A DNA stretch of 64,000 nt from Mumia sp. ZJ1417. Its GTDB lineage: Bacteria; Actinomycetota; Actinomycetes; Propionibacteriales; Nocardioidaceae. Each line of letters begins with the position of its first letter. Position 1 is the stretch's first letter. The stretch is taken from assembly GCF_014127285.1 (NCBI RefSeq), contig NZ_CP059901.1, positions 3,844,001 to 3,908,000 on the forward strand, given 5' to 3'. The notes beneath the pieces were generated by a model. It was not told the origin of the DNA. It worked only from the letters and a program-made list of their open reading frames with translations, and ran no database searches. This document shows positions 1 to 7,726 of this stretch, piece by piece. Both the position numbers and the translations under genes were made by a program.

Positions 1-288
1 GCCGAGGGCATCAAGACGGAGGAGCAGGCGGCGGTCTACGGCGGCACGGCCGGTGAGCCGTACGACCCGTGCTACCACCAGGCCTGCGACGACATCACCA
101 ACCTCAGCGTGAAGTCGCTCAACGAACTCGGCGACGCCGCCGCGCACGCCACGCTGACGCTGACGAAGTCGAGGTCGGGACTGTTCCCCGACGGCAGCCG
201 CAAGGCCAAGGCGGCAGCGGCCGCCAAGGCGCAGGCGCTCTCCGCGCCGAGCACGGCCACGCGGAGCGGTCACGCCTTGATCCGCTGA
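1..288 (+). CDS. M28 family zinc aminopeptidase, C-terminal end (partial)
   Basis: This is the last 95 codons of a gene that begins before the window. The stretch YGGTAGEPYDPCYHQACD matches the end of secreted M28 aminopeptidases of the Streptomyces griseus type, where the two closely spaced cysteines form a disulfide. These enzymes release N-terminal amino acids outside the cell using two zinc ions. The zinc ligands themselves lie upstream and cannot be seen here. The last 35 residues are an alanine- and lysine-rich tail beyond the usual domain end. The family call rests on this short motif only. A perfect 38-bp palindromic terminator follows. Confidence 0.75.
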   Translation, partial: AEGIKTEEQAAVYGGTAGEPYDPCYHQACDDITNLSVKSLNELGDAAAHATLTLTKSRSGLFPDGSRKAKAAAAAKAQALSAPSTATRSGHALIR

Positions 289-303
289 CCGGCCTCGGAG
301 AAA

Positions 304-341
304 CCGGCGCCCCTGCACCCACGTGGGTGCAGGGGCGCCGG
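304..341. terminator. Strong bidirectional terminator
   Basis: A perfect inverted repeat with 19-bp arms (CCGGCGCCCCTGCACCCAC and its complement) and essentially no loop lies between two convergent genes, 15 bases after the aminopeptidase stop and 23 before the SCO6745-like stop. No T-run follows, which is usual in high-G+C actinobacteria. Confidence 0.85.
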
Positions 342-364
342 CGCGTCAGCGCCGTGGCACTCGC

Positions 365-1114
365 TCAGCCCTTGTCGCTCCGCTCGACCCGAAGCAGTGC
401 CTCACCGAGGTCGTTGAGCCGGTCCTCGCCGAGCACGTCACCGAGCAGACCGAGGAAGGCGCCGTCGAGCGCGCGCTCCGCGTCTCGCCAGCGCGCACCG
501 TCACCAGGACGCTGATGGGTCTTCGCCTCGTCGATCTCCTCCTCGTTCCATCCGAGCGACGTCATCCGGTCCGGCCCGGCCCCGGGGTCCGCGAGCATCG
601 CGCGGTGCACGGGGAGCCCCACGAGCGCGAGCGCCGCGAAGTAGAGCCCGCCGCGGATCTCGCGTACCGCCATGGCGGCCTGGGCCAGCCGCGCGGGGAC
701 GTCGTCGGCACGCGGCGCGCGCTGCCAGCCCTGCGCGAGCAGCATCGGCGCGAGCTCGGCCTCGTCCAGCACGCACTCGAGCAGCTCCGCCGCGCGGGTG
801 GCCGCCGCGTTCTCGCCGAGGTTCTCCCGACCCCAGCGCCGACAGGCGTCGACGTAGAGCTCGACCGCCTTGTCGGAGGTGACGTCGGCGCTGCGCTCCC
901 AGATCGTGTCGACGACACGACGGGAGAAGATCGCCTGGACGTCGTACGCCGTCTGGGTCGAGACGTCACCCAGGATGCCGACGCGTCCGCGGAAGTAGAG
1001 CGCCGAGCCCGGCATCCCCGCCTCCTTCGACGCCGAGCGAATGATCGTGGAGGTCATGAAGGCGCTGCCGAGTGCGTTGAGCGCCTCGCGCCAGGGGTTC
1101 GCGGTCGTCGTCAT
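365..1114 (-). CDS. SCO6745/SalK-like protein of unknown function
   Basis: This 249-residue soluble protein has no signal peptide. The layout fits the SCO6745 (SalK-like) family of actinobacteria: an N-terminal helical part with YFRGRVGILGDVS, a central REIRGGLYFAALALVGLP segment, and a GWNEEEIDEAK motif in the last third. Members have no firmly established reaction. I chose the ATG at 1114 (MTTTANPWREAL) because family members begin in this way; an in-frame ATG 15 codons upstream is possible but adds an unlikely leader. The gene is monocistronic, convergent with the aminopeptidase and divergent from the small membrane protein at 1201. Confidence 0.55.
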   Translation of the reverse strand: MTTTANPWREALNALGSAFMTSTIIRSASKEAGMPGSALYFRGRVGILGDVSTQTAYDVQAIFSRRVVDTIWERSADVTSDKAVELYVDACRRWGRENLGENAAATRAAELLECVLDEAELAPMLLAQGWQRAPRADDVPARLAQAAMAVREIRGGLYFAALALVGLPVHRAMLADPGAGPDRMTSLGWNEEEIDEAKTHQRPGDGARWRDAERALDGAFLGLLGDVLGEDRLNDLGEALLRVERSDKG

Positions 1115-1200
1115 GGAAGCAACGCTAGCCGCCCCGCCGTACGGGGCGAAGAGGCGCACTACTAGGCTCGGGAGGACCCCTTCCCCCGAGGAGGTCCCCC

Positions 1201-1425
1201 GTGCTCGTGCTGCGAATCCTCGCTGCCTACGCCGCGTTGGTCGTGGTGTGGTCCGGCGCGCTCGCCCTGTTGGGCTTCCGCCCGATCCCGCTCCAGATCG
1301 CGCTCCTCGCGCTGGGGCTGATCACGTCATCTGTCCTGGTGACCCGCATCCTGCTCGAACGCGAACGCGGGCGCGTGAGCGCTCCCCCGCTCACCCTCGA
1401 GGACGGCGTGTCGCCCGAGGGCTGA
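1201..1425 (+). CDS. Small two-helix membrane protein (DUF4229-like)
   Basis: This 74-residue protein has two hydrophobic helices, at about residues 2-24 and 28-47, followed by a charged stretch (RILLERERGR) and a short acidic tail, so the C-terminus probably faces the cytoplasm. Size and layout resemble small DUF4229 actinobacterial membrane proteins, but the match is weak. The GTG start is supported by GAGGAGG 8-14 bases upstream. No function can be assigned. Confidence 0.6.
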   Translation: MLVLRILAAYAALVVVWSGALALLGFRPIPLQIALLALGLITSSVLVTRILLERERGRVSAPPLTLEDGVSPEG

Positions 1426-1448
1426 GCCCCGTCGTCCACGCCGACGCG

Positions 1449-1907
1449 TCAGTGCGGCTGCCAGGCGTCGTCGTCCTTCGTGAGCGCCTCGACCGCATCG
1501 GGGAGGATGCCGTCGGCGAGATGCTGGATGGTCACCGACTCGAACACGTCGCGCAGGCTCGCACGGGCGGCGATCCACACGTGCTGGAGGACCTCCGCGC
1601 CGCCCTTGTACGAGACGGCCTCGGGCCGCAGGCCGTACACACTGACGAGCGGGCCGTCGACCGCCCTGATCACGTCGGCGACGGTGATGTTGTCGGCCGG
1701 GCGGGCGAGGCGCCAGCCGCCGGACTGGCCGCGCTGGCTCACGACGATCCCGGACCGGCGCAGATCAGCGAGGATCGCCTGCAAGAACCCGTGCGGGATG
1801 TCCTGCTGTCGGCCGATCTCCTCGGCGGAGACGGGACCCGCGTCATCGCGGCTGGTGATCTCGATCAGGCCGCGAAGGGCGTAGTCGGACTTGGTGGAAA
1901 CCCGCAT
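1449..1907 (-). CDS. Rrf2 family transcriptional regulator
   Basis: This 152-residue winged-helix regulator begins MRVSTKSDYALRGLIEI, the standard Rrf2 start. The HTH covers about residues 10-55, and the wing has the family signature SQRGQSGGWRLARPADNITVADV. The cysteines that hold an Fe-S cluster in IscR and NsrR are absent, so it should sense something else, as CymR-type members do through a protein partner or a metabolite. I took the internal ATG at 1907, because an upstream extension would run through the regulatory region. It is divergent from fadE5 with 145 bases between the starts and may act there or on itself. Confidence 0.85.
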   Translation of the reverse strand: MRVSTKSDYALRGLIEITSRDDAGPVSAEEIGRQQDIPHGFLQAILADLRRSGIVVSQRGQSGGWRLARPADNITVADVIRAVDGPLVSVYGLRPEAVSYKGGAEVLQHVWIAARASLRDVFESVTIQHLADGILPDAVEALTKDDDAWQPH

Positions 1908-1966
1908 GCGTGAAGTCTCCCAGATCCGTACGAGAACTCTGGTTGGCCGCCCCGGGCTTGCGTGGG

Positions 1967-2004
1967 TTACCGGCGAGTAGGACACTGGTGTTACCGACTA
2001 GTAA
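1967..2004. promoter_or_regulatory. Paired TetR-like operator boxes upstream of fadE5
   Basis: Two 14-bp boxes lie in direct orientation 24 bases apart, TTACCGGCGAGTAG at 1967-1980 and TTACCGACTAGTAA at 1991-2004. The second has dyad ends (TTAC/GTAA) around an ACTAGT core. They end 48 bases before the fadE5 start. Such TTAC-N6-GTAA palindromes are typical of TetR-type fatty-acid regulators; a role for the divergent Rrf2 protein is the alternative. The binding protein is not identified. Confidence 0.5.
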
Positions 2005-2052
2005 GTGCGCTGGCCTCCCGAGGCAGCACCAACCACGAAGGAACACGTCGCC

Positions 2053-3924
2053 GTGAGCCACTACAAGAGCAACCTTCGCGACATCGAGTTCAACCTCTTC
2101 GAGGTCTTCGGCCGCGACGAGGTCCTCGGTACAGGTCTCTTCGAGGACCTCGACATGGTCACCGCGAAGAGCATCCTGAGCGAGATCGACCGGATGGCTC
2201 GCGAGGACCTCGCCGTGTCGTTCGCCGAGGCCGACCGCACGCCTCCGGTCTACGACCCCGAGGCCTGCACCGTCACGATGCCGGCCGGCTTCGCGAAGAG
2301 CTACAAGACGTGGATGGACTCGGAGTGGTTCCGCCTGCAGCTCCCCGTCGAGCTCGGCGGCCAGCCCGCGCCGCCTTCGCTCGTCTGGTCCACGGCGGAG
2401 CTGGTGCTCGGCGCCAACCCGGCGGTCTGGATGTACTCGGCCGGCCCGAACTTCGGCTCGATCGTCTACCGCAACGGCACCGAGCGGGACAAGTTGATCG
2501 CGCAGCACATGGTCGACCGTCAGTGGGGCGCCACGATGGTCCTCACCGAGCCCGATGCGGGCTCCGACGTAGGCGCCGGCCGCACCAAGGCGTACCTCCA
2601 GGAGGACGGCACCTGGCACATCGAGGGCGTCAAGCGCTTCATCACTTCGGCCGAGCACGACATGAGCGAGAACATCATCCACCTGGTGCTCGCCCGCCCG
2701 GTCGGCATCGAGGGCGTCGGCGGCCCCGGCACCAAGGGTCTCTCGCTGTTCGTCGTCCCGAAGTACGGCTTCGACCTCGAGACTGGTGAGCTCGACGGCA
2801 CCCGCAACGGTGCGTACGTCACCAACGTCGAGAAGAAGATGGGCATCAAGGTCTCGACGACGTGCGAGGTCACCTTCGGCGATCCGTCGGTCGGCAACGG
2901 CGCACCGGCCAAGGGCTGGCTGCTCGGCGAGGTCCACGACGGCATCGCCCAGATGTTCCAGGTCATCGAGAACGCGCGCATGCTGGTCGGCACGAAGGCC
3001 ATCGCGACGCTGTCGACTGGCTACCTCAATGCACTCGAGTACGCCAAGGAGCGCATCCAGGGCGCCGACATGCTCGATCCTGCCAAGGACGCCCCGCGCG
3101 TGACCATCACGCACCACCCGGACGTGCGTCGCTCGCTCATGACGCAGAAGGCGTACTCCGAGGCGCTGCGTTCGCTGGTCATCTACACGGCGACGTGGCA
3201 GGACCGCGTCATGCAGGCCGAGGCCGACGGCGAGGAGGACAAGCTCGCCGAGCGCGTCAACGACCTCCTGCTGCCGATCGTCAAGGGCTACGGCTCCGAG
3301 CGGTCCTGGGTCCTGCTGGGCACCGAGTCGTTGCAGACCTTCGGCGGCTCGGGCTTCCTCCAGGAATACCCAATCGAGCAGTACGTCCGCGACGCCAAGA
3401 TCGACACCCTGTACGAGGGCACCACGGCGATCCAGGGTCAGGACCTCTTCTTCCGCAAGATCGTCCGGGACCAGGGGCAGGCCATCGCGCACGTCGCTCA
3501 GGAGATCCAGGGCTTCATCGCCTCCGAGGCCGGCAACGGCCGCCTCAAGCTCGAGCGCGAGCTGCTCGCCAAGGGGCTGGAGGACGCCCAGGGCATCCTC
3601 GGCGCGGTCTTCGGTCAGATGATGTCGGCGAACCCGGCCGACGGTGGCGACCCGAAGAACGTCTACAAGGTGGGGCTCAACTCCACCCGCCTCCTCATGG
3701 CACTCGGCGACGTCGTCTGCGCGTGGCTGCTGCTGCGCGGGGCCGAGGTCGCTCTCGAGGCGCTCGACGGTGAGGTCTCGCCGTCGGACAAGCACTTCTA
3801 CGAGGGCAAGGTCGCCGCGGCGCAGTTCTTCGCTCGCCAGGTGCTCCCGAAGCTTGCCGCCGAGAAGGCGATCGCCGAGGCCGTCGATCTCGACGTGATG
3901 GACCTCGACGAGGCCGCGTTCTGA
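2053..3924 (+). CDS. fadE5: FadE5-type acyl-CoA dehydrogenase
   Basis: This 623-residue flavoenzyme introduces the alpha,beta double bond in acyl-CoA during beta-oxidation. It follows mycobacterial FadE5 nearly end to end: [17 protein letters not shown] at the N-terminus, the FAD/substrate segment [13 protein letters not shown] (about 160-175), [25 protein letters not shown] and [18 protein letters not shown], whose Glu is the expected catalytic base, ending in MDLDEAAF. The extra C-terminal helical domain makes the family about 600 residues rather than 380. I prefer the GTG at 2053 over an upstream GTG because it gives the VSHYKSN start and has AAGGA upstream. It stands alone, between paired operator boxes and a strong terminator. 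Confidence 0.93.
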   Translation: MSHYKSNLRDIEFNLFEVFGRDEVLGTGLFEDLDMVTAKSILSEIDRMAREDLAVSFAEADRTPPVYDPEACTVTMPAGFAKSYKTWMDSEWFRLQLPVELGGQPAPPSLVWSTAELVLGANPAVWMYSAGPNFGSIVYRNGTERDKLIAQHMVDRQWGATMVLTEPDAGSDVGAGRTKAYLQEDGTWHIEGVKRFITSAEHDMSENIIHLVLARPVGIEGVGGPGTKGLSLFVVPKYGFDLETGELDGTRNGAYVTNVEKKMGIKVSTTCEVTFGDPSVGNGAPAKGWLLGEVHDGIAQMFQVIENARMLVGTKAIATLSTGYLNALEYAKERIQGADMLDPAKDAPRVTITHHPDVRRSLMTQKAYSEALRSLVIYTATWQDRVMQAEADGEEDKLAERVNDLLLPIVKGYGSERSWVLLGTESLQTFGGSGFLQEYPIEQYVRDAKIDTLYEGTTAIQGQDLFFRKIVRDQGQAIAHVAQEIQGFIASEAGNGRLKLERELLAKGLEDAQGILGAVFGQMMSANPADGGDPKNVYKVGLNSTRLLMALGDVVCAWLLLRGAEVALEALDGEVSPSDKHFYEGKVAAAQFFARQVLPKLAAEKAIAEAVDLDVMDLDEAAF

Positions 3925-3944
3925 TCTGACGCAAGACCCGACAC

Positions 3945-3990
3945 AAGGACCCGGCGTTCCGACCACCATGGTCGGAACGGCCGGGTCCTT
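3945..3990. terminator. Bidirectional terminator between fadE5 and vapC
   Basis: The 11-bp arms AAGGACCCGGC and GCCGGGTCCTT enclose a second 9-bp stem GTTCCGACC/GGTCGGAAC with a 5-base loop and one bulged G, giving a 20-bp hairpin that ends in CCTTT. It serves two convergent genes. Confidence 0.88.
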
Positions 3991-3996
3991 TGTCGC

Positions 3997-4392
3997 TCAA
4001 GGGGTGAGCGAGACGTCGAGCGAGGCTGCGGCTCTCGACAGCGCCTGGTCGGCAGTGACGAGCGGGATCTCCTCACCGAGTGCGAGTGCGAGGTAGGTCG
4101 CGTCGTACGAGGAGATCTCGAGAGCGAGCGCGAGCTCGAGAAGCACCTGGCCGTGCGGGATCGCGGGCGAGACGTGGATCGGAAGTCGCGTGAGGCGCGC
4201 AAGAACCTCGGGCGCGTCGTCTCGCGCCAGCCGTCCCCGTCGGACCGCGACAGCGACGGCGTTGGAGATCTCCTGGAGGAACAGCGGCGGGACGACGGCC
4301 CGCTGTCCGGTCCGAAACGCCACCTCCGCCACCTCACCGTCCTCATCATCGAACAGCAGGCCAAGCGCGGCCGAGGCGTCGAGGACGAACAC
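3997..4392 (-). CDS. vapC: VapC-type PIN-domain toxin ribonuclease
   Basis: This 131-residue PIN-domain protein is predicted to cleave RNA (tRNA or rRNA in studied VapCs) when freed from its antitoxin. The acidic Mg-binding residues are visible: D5 in FVLDASAALG, a Glu in LFLQEISNAV, the Asp of SSYDATYLALA and the Asp of LVTADQAL. The length is normal for the family. Two bases separate it from the antitoxin gene upstream, so the two are co-transcribed and translationally coupled. It looks intact. The RNA target cannot be predicted. Confidence 0.88.
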   Translation of the reverse strand: MFVLDASAALGLLFDDEDGEVAEVAFRTGQRAVVPPLFLQEISNAVAVAVRRGRLARDDAPEVLARLTRLPIHVSPAIPHGQVLLELALALEISSYDATYLALALGEEIPLVTADQALSRAAASLDVSLTP

Positions 4393-4394
4393 TC

Positions 4395-4646
4395 CTAGGC
4401 CCGACCCTCGTCGATCATCTCCCTGATCGAGAGGTCACCGTCTCGGCCAGGCACCCGGCGGTGGCGAAGGTCGTCGAGGACGACCTCGATCGGGGTCCAC
4501 GAGGCATCGCCGATCGGGACGAGCCGGGCGACCGGACGACCGTGCTTGGTGATCGTGACCGTGTCGCCGTGCTCTACCTGGTCGAGAAGAGCGGACAGGC
4601 GTGTCTTGGCCTCGTACGCGCCGATCTCGTGTGCGTTCGCCGTCAT
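4395..4646 (-). CDS. vapB: VapB antitoxin, Phd/YefM type
   Basis: This 83-residue protein has an N-terminal Phd/YefM DNA-binding fold (IGAYEAKTRLSALLDQVEHG followed by TITKHGRPVARLVP, about residues 8-45) and a charged C-terminal part that should wrap the toxin's active site. It neutralises the adjacent PIN toxin and probably represses its own promoter. A 25-bp near-perfect palindrome begins 5 bases upstream of the ATG, fitting autoregulation. Confidence 0.88.
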   Translation of the reverse strand: MTANAHEIGAYEAKTRLSALLDQVEHGDTVTITKHGRPVARLVPIGDASWTPIEVVLDDLRHRRVPGRDGDLSIREMIDEGRA

Positions 4647-4650
4647 GGGT

Positions 4651-4675
4651 TCAGACTAGTCGCCGACCGGTCTGA
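4651..4675. promoter_or_regulatory. Probable VapBC autoregulatory operator
   Basis: This is a 25-bp dyad with 12-base arms TCAGACTAGTCG and CGACCGGTCTGA around one central C. Ten of twelve positions are symmetric. It sits just upstream of vapB, where the antitoxin complex usually binds. Confidence 0.6.
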
Positions 4676-4685
4676 CGGCCAGGCC

Positions 4686-5630
4686 TCAGCCCAGGCAGGT
4701 GGAGGAGCTGGCGCCGGAGGCCGGCAGGCTGCAGAGGTCCCGGCTGCGATCGTCCGTACGGGTGGTCCCGGGGTTGCGGGTGATCCCTCCCCCGTGCTTC
4801 TGCTCGCCCGGCGCGTCGAGGAGTTCGCCGTCCCCGTCGAGCACCTGCGTCTCCAGGTGCAGCGCCCCCACGCCGTCGAGCGCGGACGCGGCGATCCTCG
4901 CCTGCAGATAGACGTATCCGTCGACGGCCGGGGCCACGTGCCACGGACCCGGCTCGCCGTCGACGACGAACCGCTGGCGCATCGACGCGACGCGCTCGTC
5001 GACCTGGTACGTGCCGCCCGCGTAGCCGAGCGAGTATCCGCCCGGGCCGTCGGTCGGGATCGCCGGATGCGTGGCGTCGTTGCTGTTCACGGTGGACTTG
5101 CTTCCCGGACCACCCATCAGTGCCGCTCCGAGGACCTCGGGGGCACGCTTCGGGCGCAGGGCGATCTCGCACCCGAGACGCTCGCCGGTCGCGGTGTCCT
5201 CGGCGATGACGACGGCCACCGGACCGCGACCGACCAGTGCGCGATGCACCTGCGCGGACAGCACCTCGCCCGCCTCGAACACCGAGCGGGTGCTCCCCAT
5301 CCCGGTCCCGCACTGGGTCGCAAGGGTTGCCGCCTCGTCGTGCGGGAGGTCACGCAGCCACAGTGCGACGTCGGGCTCCGCAGGCTCGGGTGCTGCCGTC
5401 GGTGCTGCCGCGACCTCGGGCTCGGGTGCTGCGACCCCCGTACCGGCCGGGTCGTCGCCCCCGAGCACGAGGCTCACGCCGATGACGGTCGCCGCGGCCA
5501 CGGAGGCGACGATCGGGGCAGCCCAGCGGAGTGCGCGGGTACGACGGCCCCGAGATGCCGTCGCGACGATCCGCGCAGCCCGCTCGTCCTTGTCGGGAAG
5601 CGTCCGCTCGGGCGGAAGGTCGATCCTCAT
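4686..5630 (-). CDS. Membrane-bound anti-sigma-like protein partner of the ECF sigma factor
   Basis: This 314-residue protein has a short cytoplasmic N-terminus (MRIDLPPERTLPDKDERAAR), one membrane helix at about 36-58, an Ala/Pro/Glu-rich linker and an extracytoplasmic domain of about 230 residues with several cysteines near the end. Its start codon overlaps the sigma gene's stop (ATGA), the normal arrangement for a sigma factor and its membrane anchor. By analogy it would hold the sigma factor inactive and sense an envelope signal. I see no zinc anti-sigma HxxxCxxC motif in the N-terminus, so the cytoplasmic part is atypical and anti-sigma activity is inferred mainly from context. Confidence 0.6.
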   Translation of the reverse strand: MRIDLPPERTLPDKDERAARIVATASRGRRTRALRWAAPIVASVAAATVIGVSLVLGGDDPAGTGVAAPEPEVAAAPTAAPEPAEPDVALWLRDLPHDEAATLATQCGTGMGSTRSVFEAGEVLSAQVHRALVGRGPVAVVIAEDTATGERLGCEIALRPKRAPEVLGAALMGGPGSKSTVNSNDATHPAIPTDGPGGYSLGYAGGTYQVDERVASMRQRFVVDGEPGPWHVAPAVDGYVYLQARIAASALDGVGALHLETQVLDGDGELLDAPGEQKHGGGITRNPGTTRTDDRSRDLCSLPASGASSSTCLG

Positions 5631-6229
5631 GCCAGTTCCTCTCGTCGCACGATCACGGACTGCTCGCCGAGTCGCGCGCGGGCGCGGGCGAGGCGGGACT
5701 TCACGGTGCCGACGGGCACGCCGAGCGCGTCGGCGGCCTCCTGCATCGAGCAACCCGACCACCAGACGAGCTCGACGACGGCCCTCTGGCCTGCCGGCAG
5801 GTGGTTGACCACCGCGCGGATCTCCCGCATCCGCCGCTCGCTGTCGACGTCGGCCGCGACCCCGTCGGCGTGGTCGCGGTCGACCTCCTCGGCGGGCACC
5901 TTGCGCCGCAGGGCGGCGAGCCGGCGCCGTCCACGCAGTGCGTTGGCGCACTCCTGCGACGCCATCGCGAGCAGCACGCTCCGCGCCGAGTCGCCTCGCA
6001 GCTCCTCGACCCGGCCCTCGCTCGCCCGCCGCCACAGCGCCACGAACGTGGCCTGCGTGACGTCGTCGGCGGTCGCCCAGCACGCCACGCGCCGGAACGC
6101 GAAGTTGTAGACGGCGTCGCCGTACCGGGAGAACAGCTCACCGAAGGCCGCCTCGCTGCCCGTACGGAGCTGAGCCCACGTCCCGTGGTCGGCGCGCGGG
6201 TCGAGGCGGTCTCCTGCATGGATGCTCAC
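5627..6229 (-). CDS. ECF-type RNA polymerase sigma factor
   Basis: This 200-residue two-domain sigma factor shows region 2 at about residues 22-95 (AFGELFSRYGDAVYNFAFRR, TADDVTQATFVALWRRA) and region 4 at about 135-190 (LPAGQRAVVELVWWSGCSMQ, then ADALGVPVGTVKSRLARARA). It should direct RNA polymerase to a stress regulon. The GTG start at 6229 is chosen for length. The gene forms a two-gene operon with the membrane protein downstream. No promoter consensus of its own was recognised upstream. Confidence 0.88.
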   Translation of the reverse strand: MSIHAGDRLDPRADHGTWAQLRTGSEAAFGELFSRYGDAVYNFAFRRVACWATADDVTQATFVALWRRASEGRVEELRGDSARSVLLAMASQECANALRGRRRLAALRRKVPAEEVDRDHADGVAADVDSERRMREIRAVVNHLPAGQRAVVELVWWSGCSMQEAADALGVPVGTVKSRLARARARLGEQSVIVRREELA

Positions 6230-6296
6230 ACCCAGAAGAGTCCACCACGGGCGTCCGGGTTCCCTCAGCCGCTCCCCGACCGCCTAGTCTCGGGGC

Positions 6297-6851
6297 ATGC
6301 CGTCGCGCGCGTGGTACGGAGTCGGGGTGGCGCTCGCGCTGGTCGGTGTCGTGGGCGCCGTGCTGCTCGGTCTGGCAGCCGCGGGAGTGGCCCGCGACGC
6401 GGAGGTGACCCGTCTGCCGGCGGACGGTGCGCTGACGGTGCCGGACCACCGGTTCGCCGTGTGGGTCAAGGCCGACGTGCCGTCCGACAGCACCGGCGAC
6501 GACCTCGGTGTCTCCTGCGCGCTGACGCCGGAGGGCGGACCCACGCTCGACGTGCCCGCACTGCGCAACCAGTCCGCGTCGGTCGTGGGGTGGCACCTCG
6601 TCGCCCTGTCGGCGAAGGACTCGCTGCGCACCTGGGAAGGTGCCCCGGCAACACTGTCGTGCGGCGCGGAGGACGCGCGCCTGACCGACGCGCAGTGGGG
6701 TACGGGCAAGCAGCCGCAGGTGCTCGGCGTGCTCGCCCTGTCCGTGGGTGCGCTCTTGGTCGGGACCGGCGGCGTGGTCCTCGGCGTGTTCGCGGCGCTG
6801 CTCGTGTGGTTCCTGCGGCGGCGGAGCGCGCAGCGGCACGCGCCCGTCTGA
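6297..6851 (+). CDS. Hypothetical membrane protein with extracytoplasmic domain
   Basis: This 184-residue protein has a signal-anchor helix at about 8-32, an extracytoplasmic domain of about 110 residues with two cysteines (VSCALTPEGG and ATLSCGAEDA) that could form a disulfide, a second helix at about 142-170, and a basic tail (RRRSAQRH). It lies divergent from the sigma factor with 67 bases between starts, so the sigma factor could control it, but that is only positional. I do not recognise the family. Confidence 0.6.
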   Translation: MPSRAWYGVGVALALVGVVGAVLLGLAAAGVARDAEVTRLPADGALTVPDHRFAVWVKADVPSDSTGDDLGVSCALTPEGGPTLDVPALRNQSASVVGWHLVALSAKDSLRTWEGAPATLSCGAEDARLTDAQWGTGKQPQVLGVLALSVGALLVGTGGVVLGVFAALLVWFLRRRSAQRHAPV

Positions 6852-6967
6852 GGCCGGTGCTGCGGCGTCCTTTTCCCGCCAGTTCGCGGGGCCCGTCACT
6901 GCTGGGATAGAGGTCGCACCGCGGCCGCCGAGGACCGCGGCCCTCACGTCTCGGAAGGACATCACCC

Positions 6968-7702
6968 ATGAAGATCGCACTCATCACCGGCGCCAACAGA
7001 GGAATCGGGTTCGCCGCTGCACGCCGCCTCGCGAGGGACGGTCACCACGTGATCGTGGCGTCGCGCAACGCGGCGGACGGCGAGGAGGCGGCGCAGCTCC
7101 TGGTCGAGGAAGGACACTCCGCCAGCAGCCTCCCCTTGGACGTCACCGAGCCAGCCCAGATCCGGTCGGCGGCCGCCCACATCGGTGAGGAGTTCGGGCA
7201 CCTCGACGTGCTGGTCAACAACGCCGGCATCCTCCCCGAGGCGACCGAGGCCGAACCGGGGAGCATTCTGGACCGCGCGATGTTCGAGAAGACCTTCGCC
7301 ACGAACGTCTTCGGGCCCGTCGCGGTCTCGTCCGCCTTCTTGCCGTTGCTGCGCAAGAGCGCGGCTGGCCGGATCGTCAACGTCTCGAGCACGATGGGAT
7401 CGCTGACCGACCAGTCCGATCCCGAGTCGCCGTACTACCCGATGGTGCTGCCGGCGTACCAAGCCTCGAAGGCCGCCCTGAACAACGTCACGGTCGCGCT
7501 GGCGAAGGCGTTGGCGCAGACACCGATCAAGGTCACGTCCGTGTGCCCCGGATGGGTCCAGACCGATCTCGCTCCCGGCAACCGCGAGCAGGCACCCACG
7601 ACGACCGAGGCCGCAGCCGAGGTGATCGGTGCGGCGGCCACACTCCCCGAGGACGCCGCGTCAGGCACCTTCGTCGATGCCGGGGGGACGGTCCCGTGGT
7701 GA
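6968..7702 (+). CDS. Short-chain dehydrogenase/reductase
   Basis: This 244-residue classical SDR has the NAD(P)-binding glycine motif TGANRGIG at residues 8-15, the NNAG motif, the catalytic Ser in VNVSSTMGS and the YQASK pair (Tyr and Lys spaced by three). The arginine after the glycine motif (ASRNAADGE) favours NADP. It resembles carbonyl reductases of the type used for small ketones and aldehydes; the substrate cannot be named. AAGGA precedes the ATG. It appears monocistronic. Confidence 0.85.
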   Translation: MKIALITGANRGIGFAAARRLARDGHHVIVASRNAADGEEAAQLLVEEGHSASSLPLDVTEPAQIRSAAAHIGEEFGHLDVLVNNAGILPEATEAEPGSILDRAMFEKTFATNVFGPVAVSSAFLPLLRKSAAGRIVNVSSTMGSLTDQSDPESPYYPMVLPAYQASKAALNNVTVALAKALAQTPIKVTSVCPGWVQTDLAPGNREQAPTTTEAAAEVIGAAATLPEDAASGTFVDAGGTVPW

Positions 7703-7726
7703 GCGGTGGTGTCCCGTCCGTCGGGC

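Noticed and set aside
1843-3969. A 708-codon minus-strand open frame opposite fadE5
   Set aside because: Long antisense frames are expected in high-G+C coding DNA. The plus strand encodes a complete FadE5.
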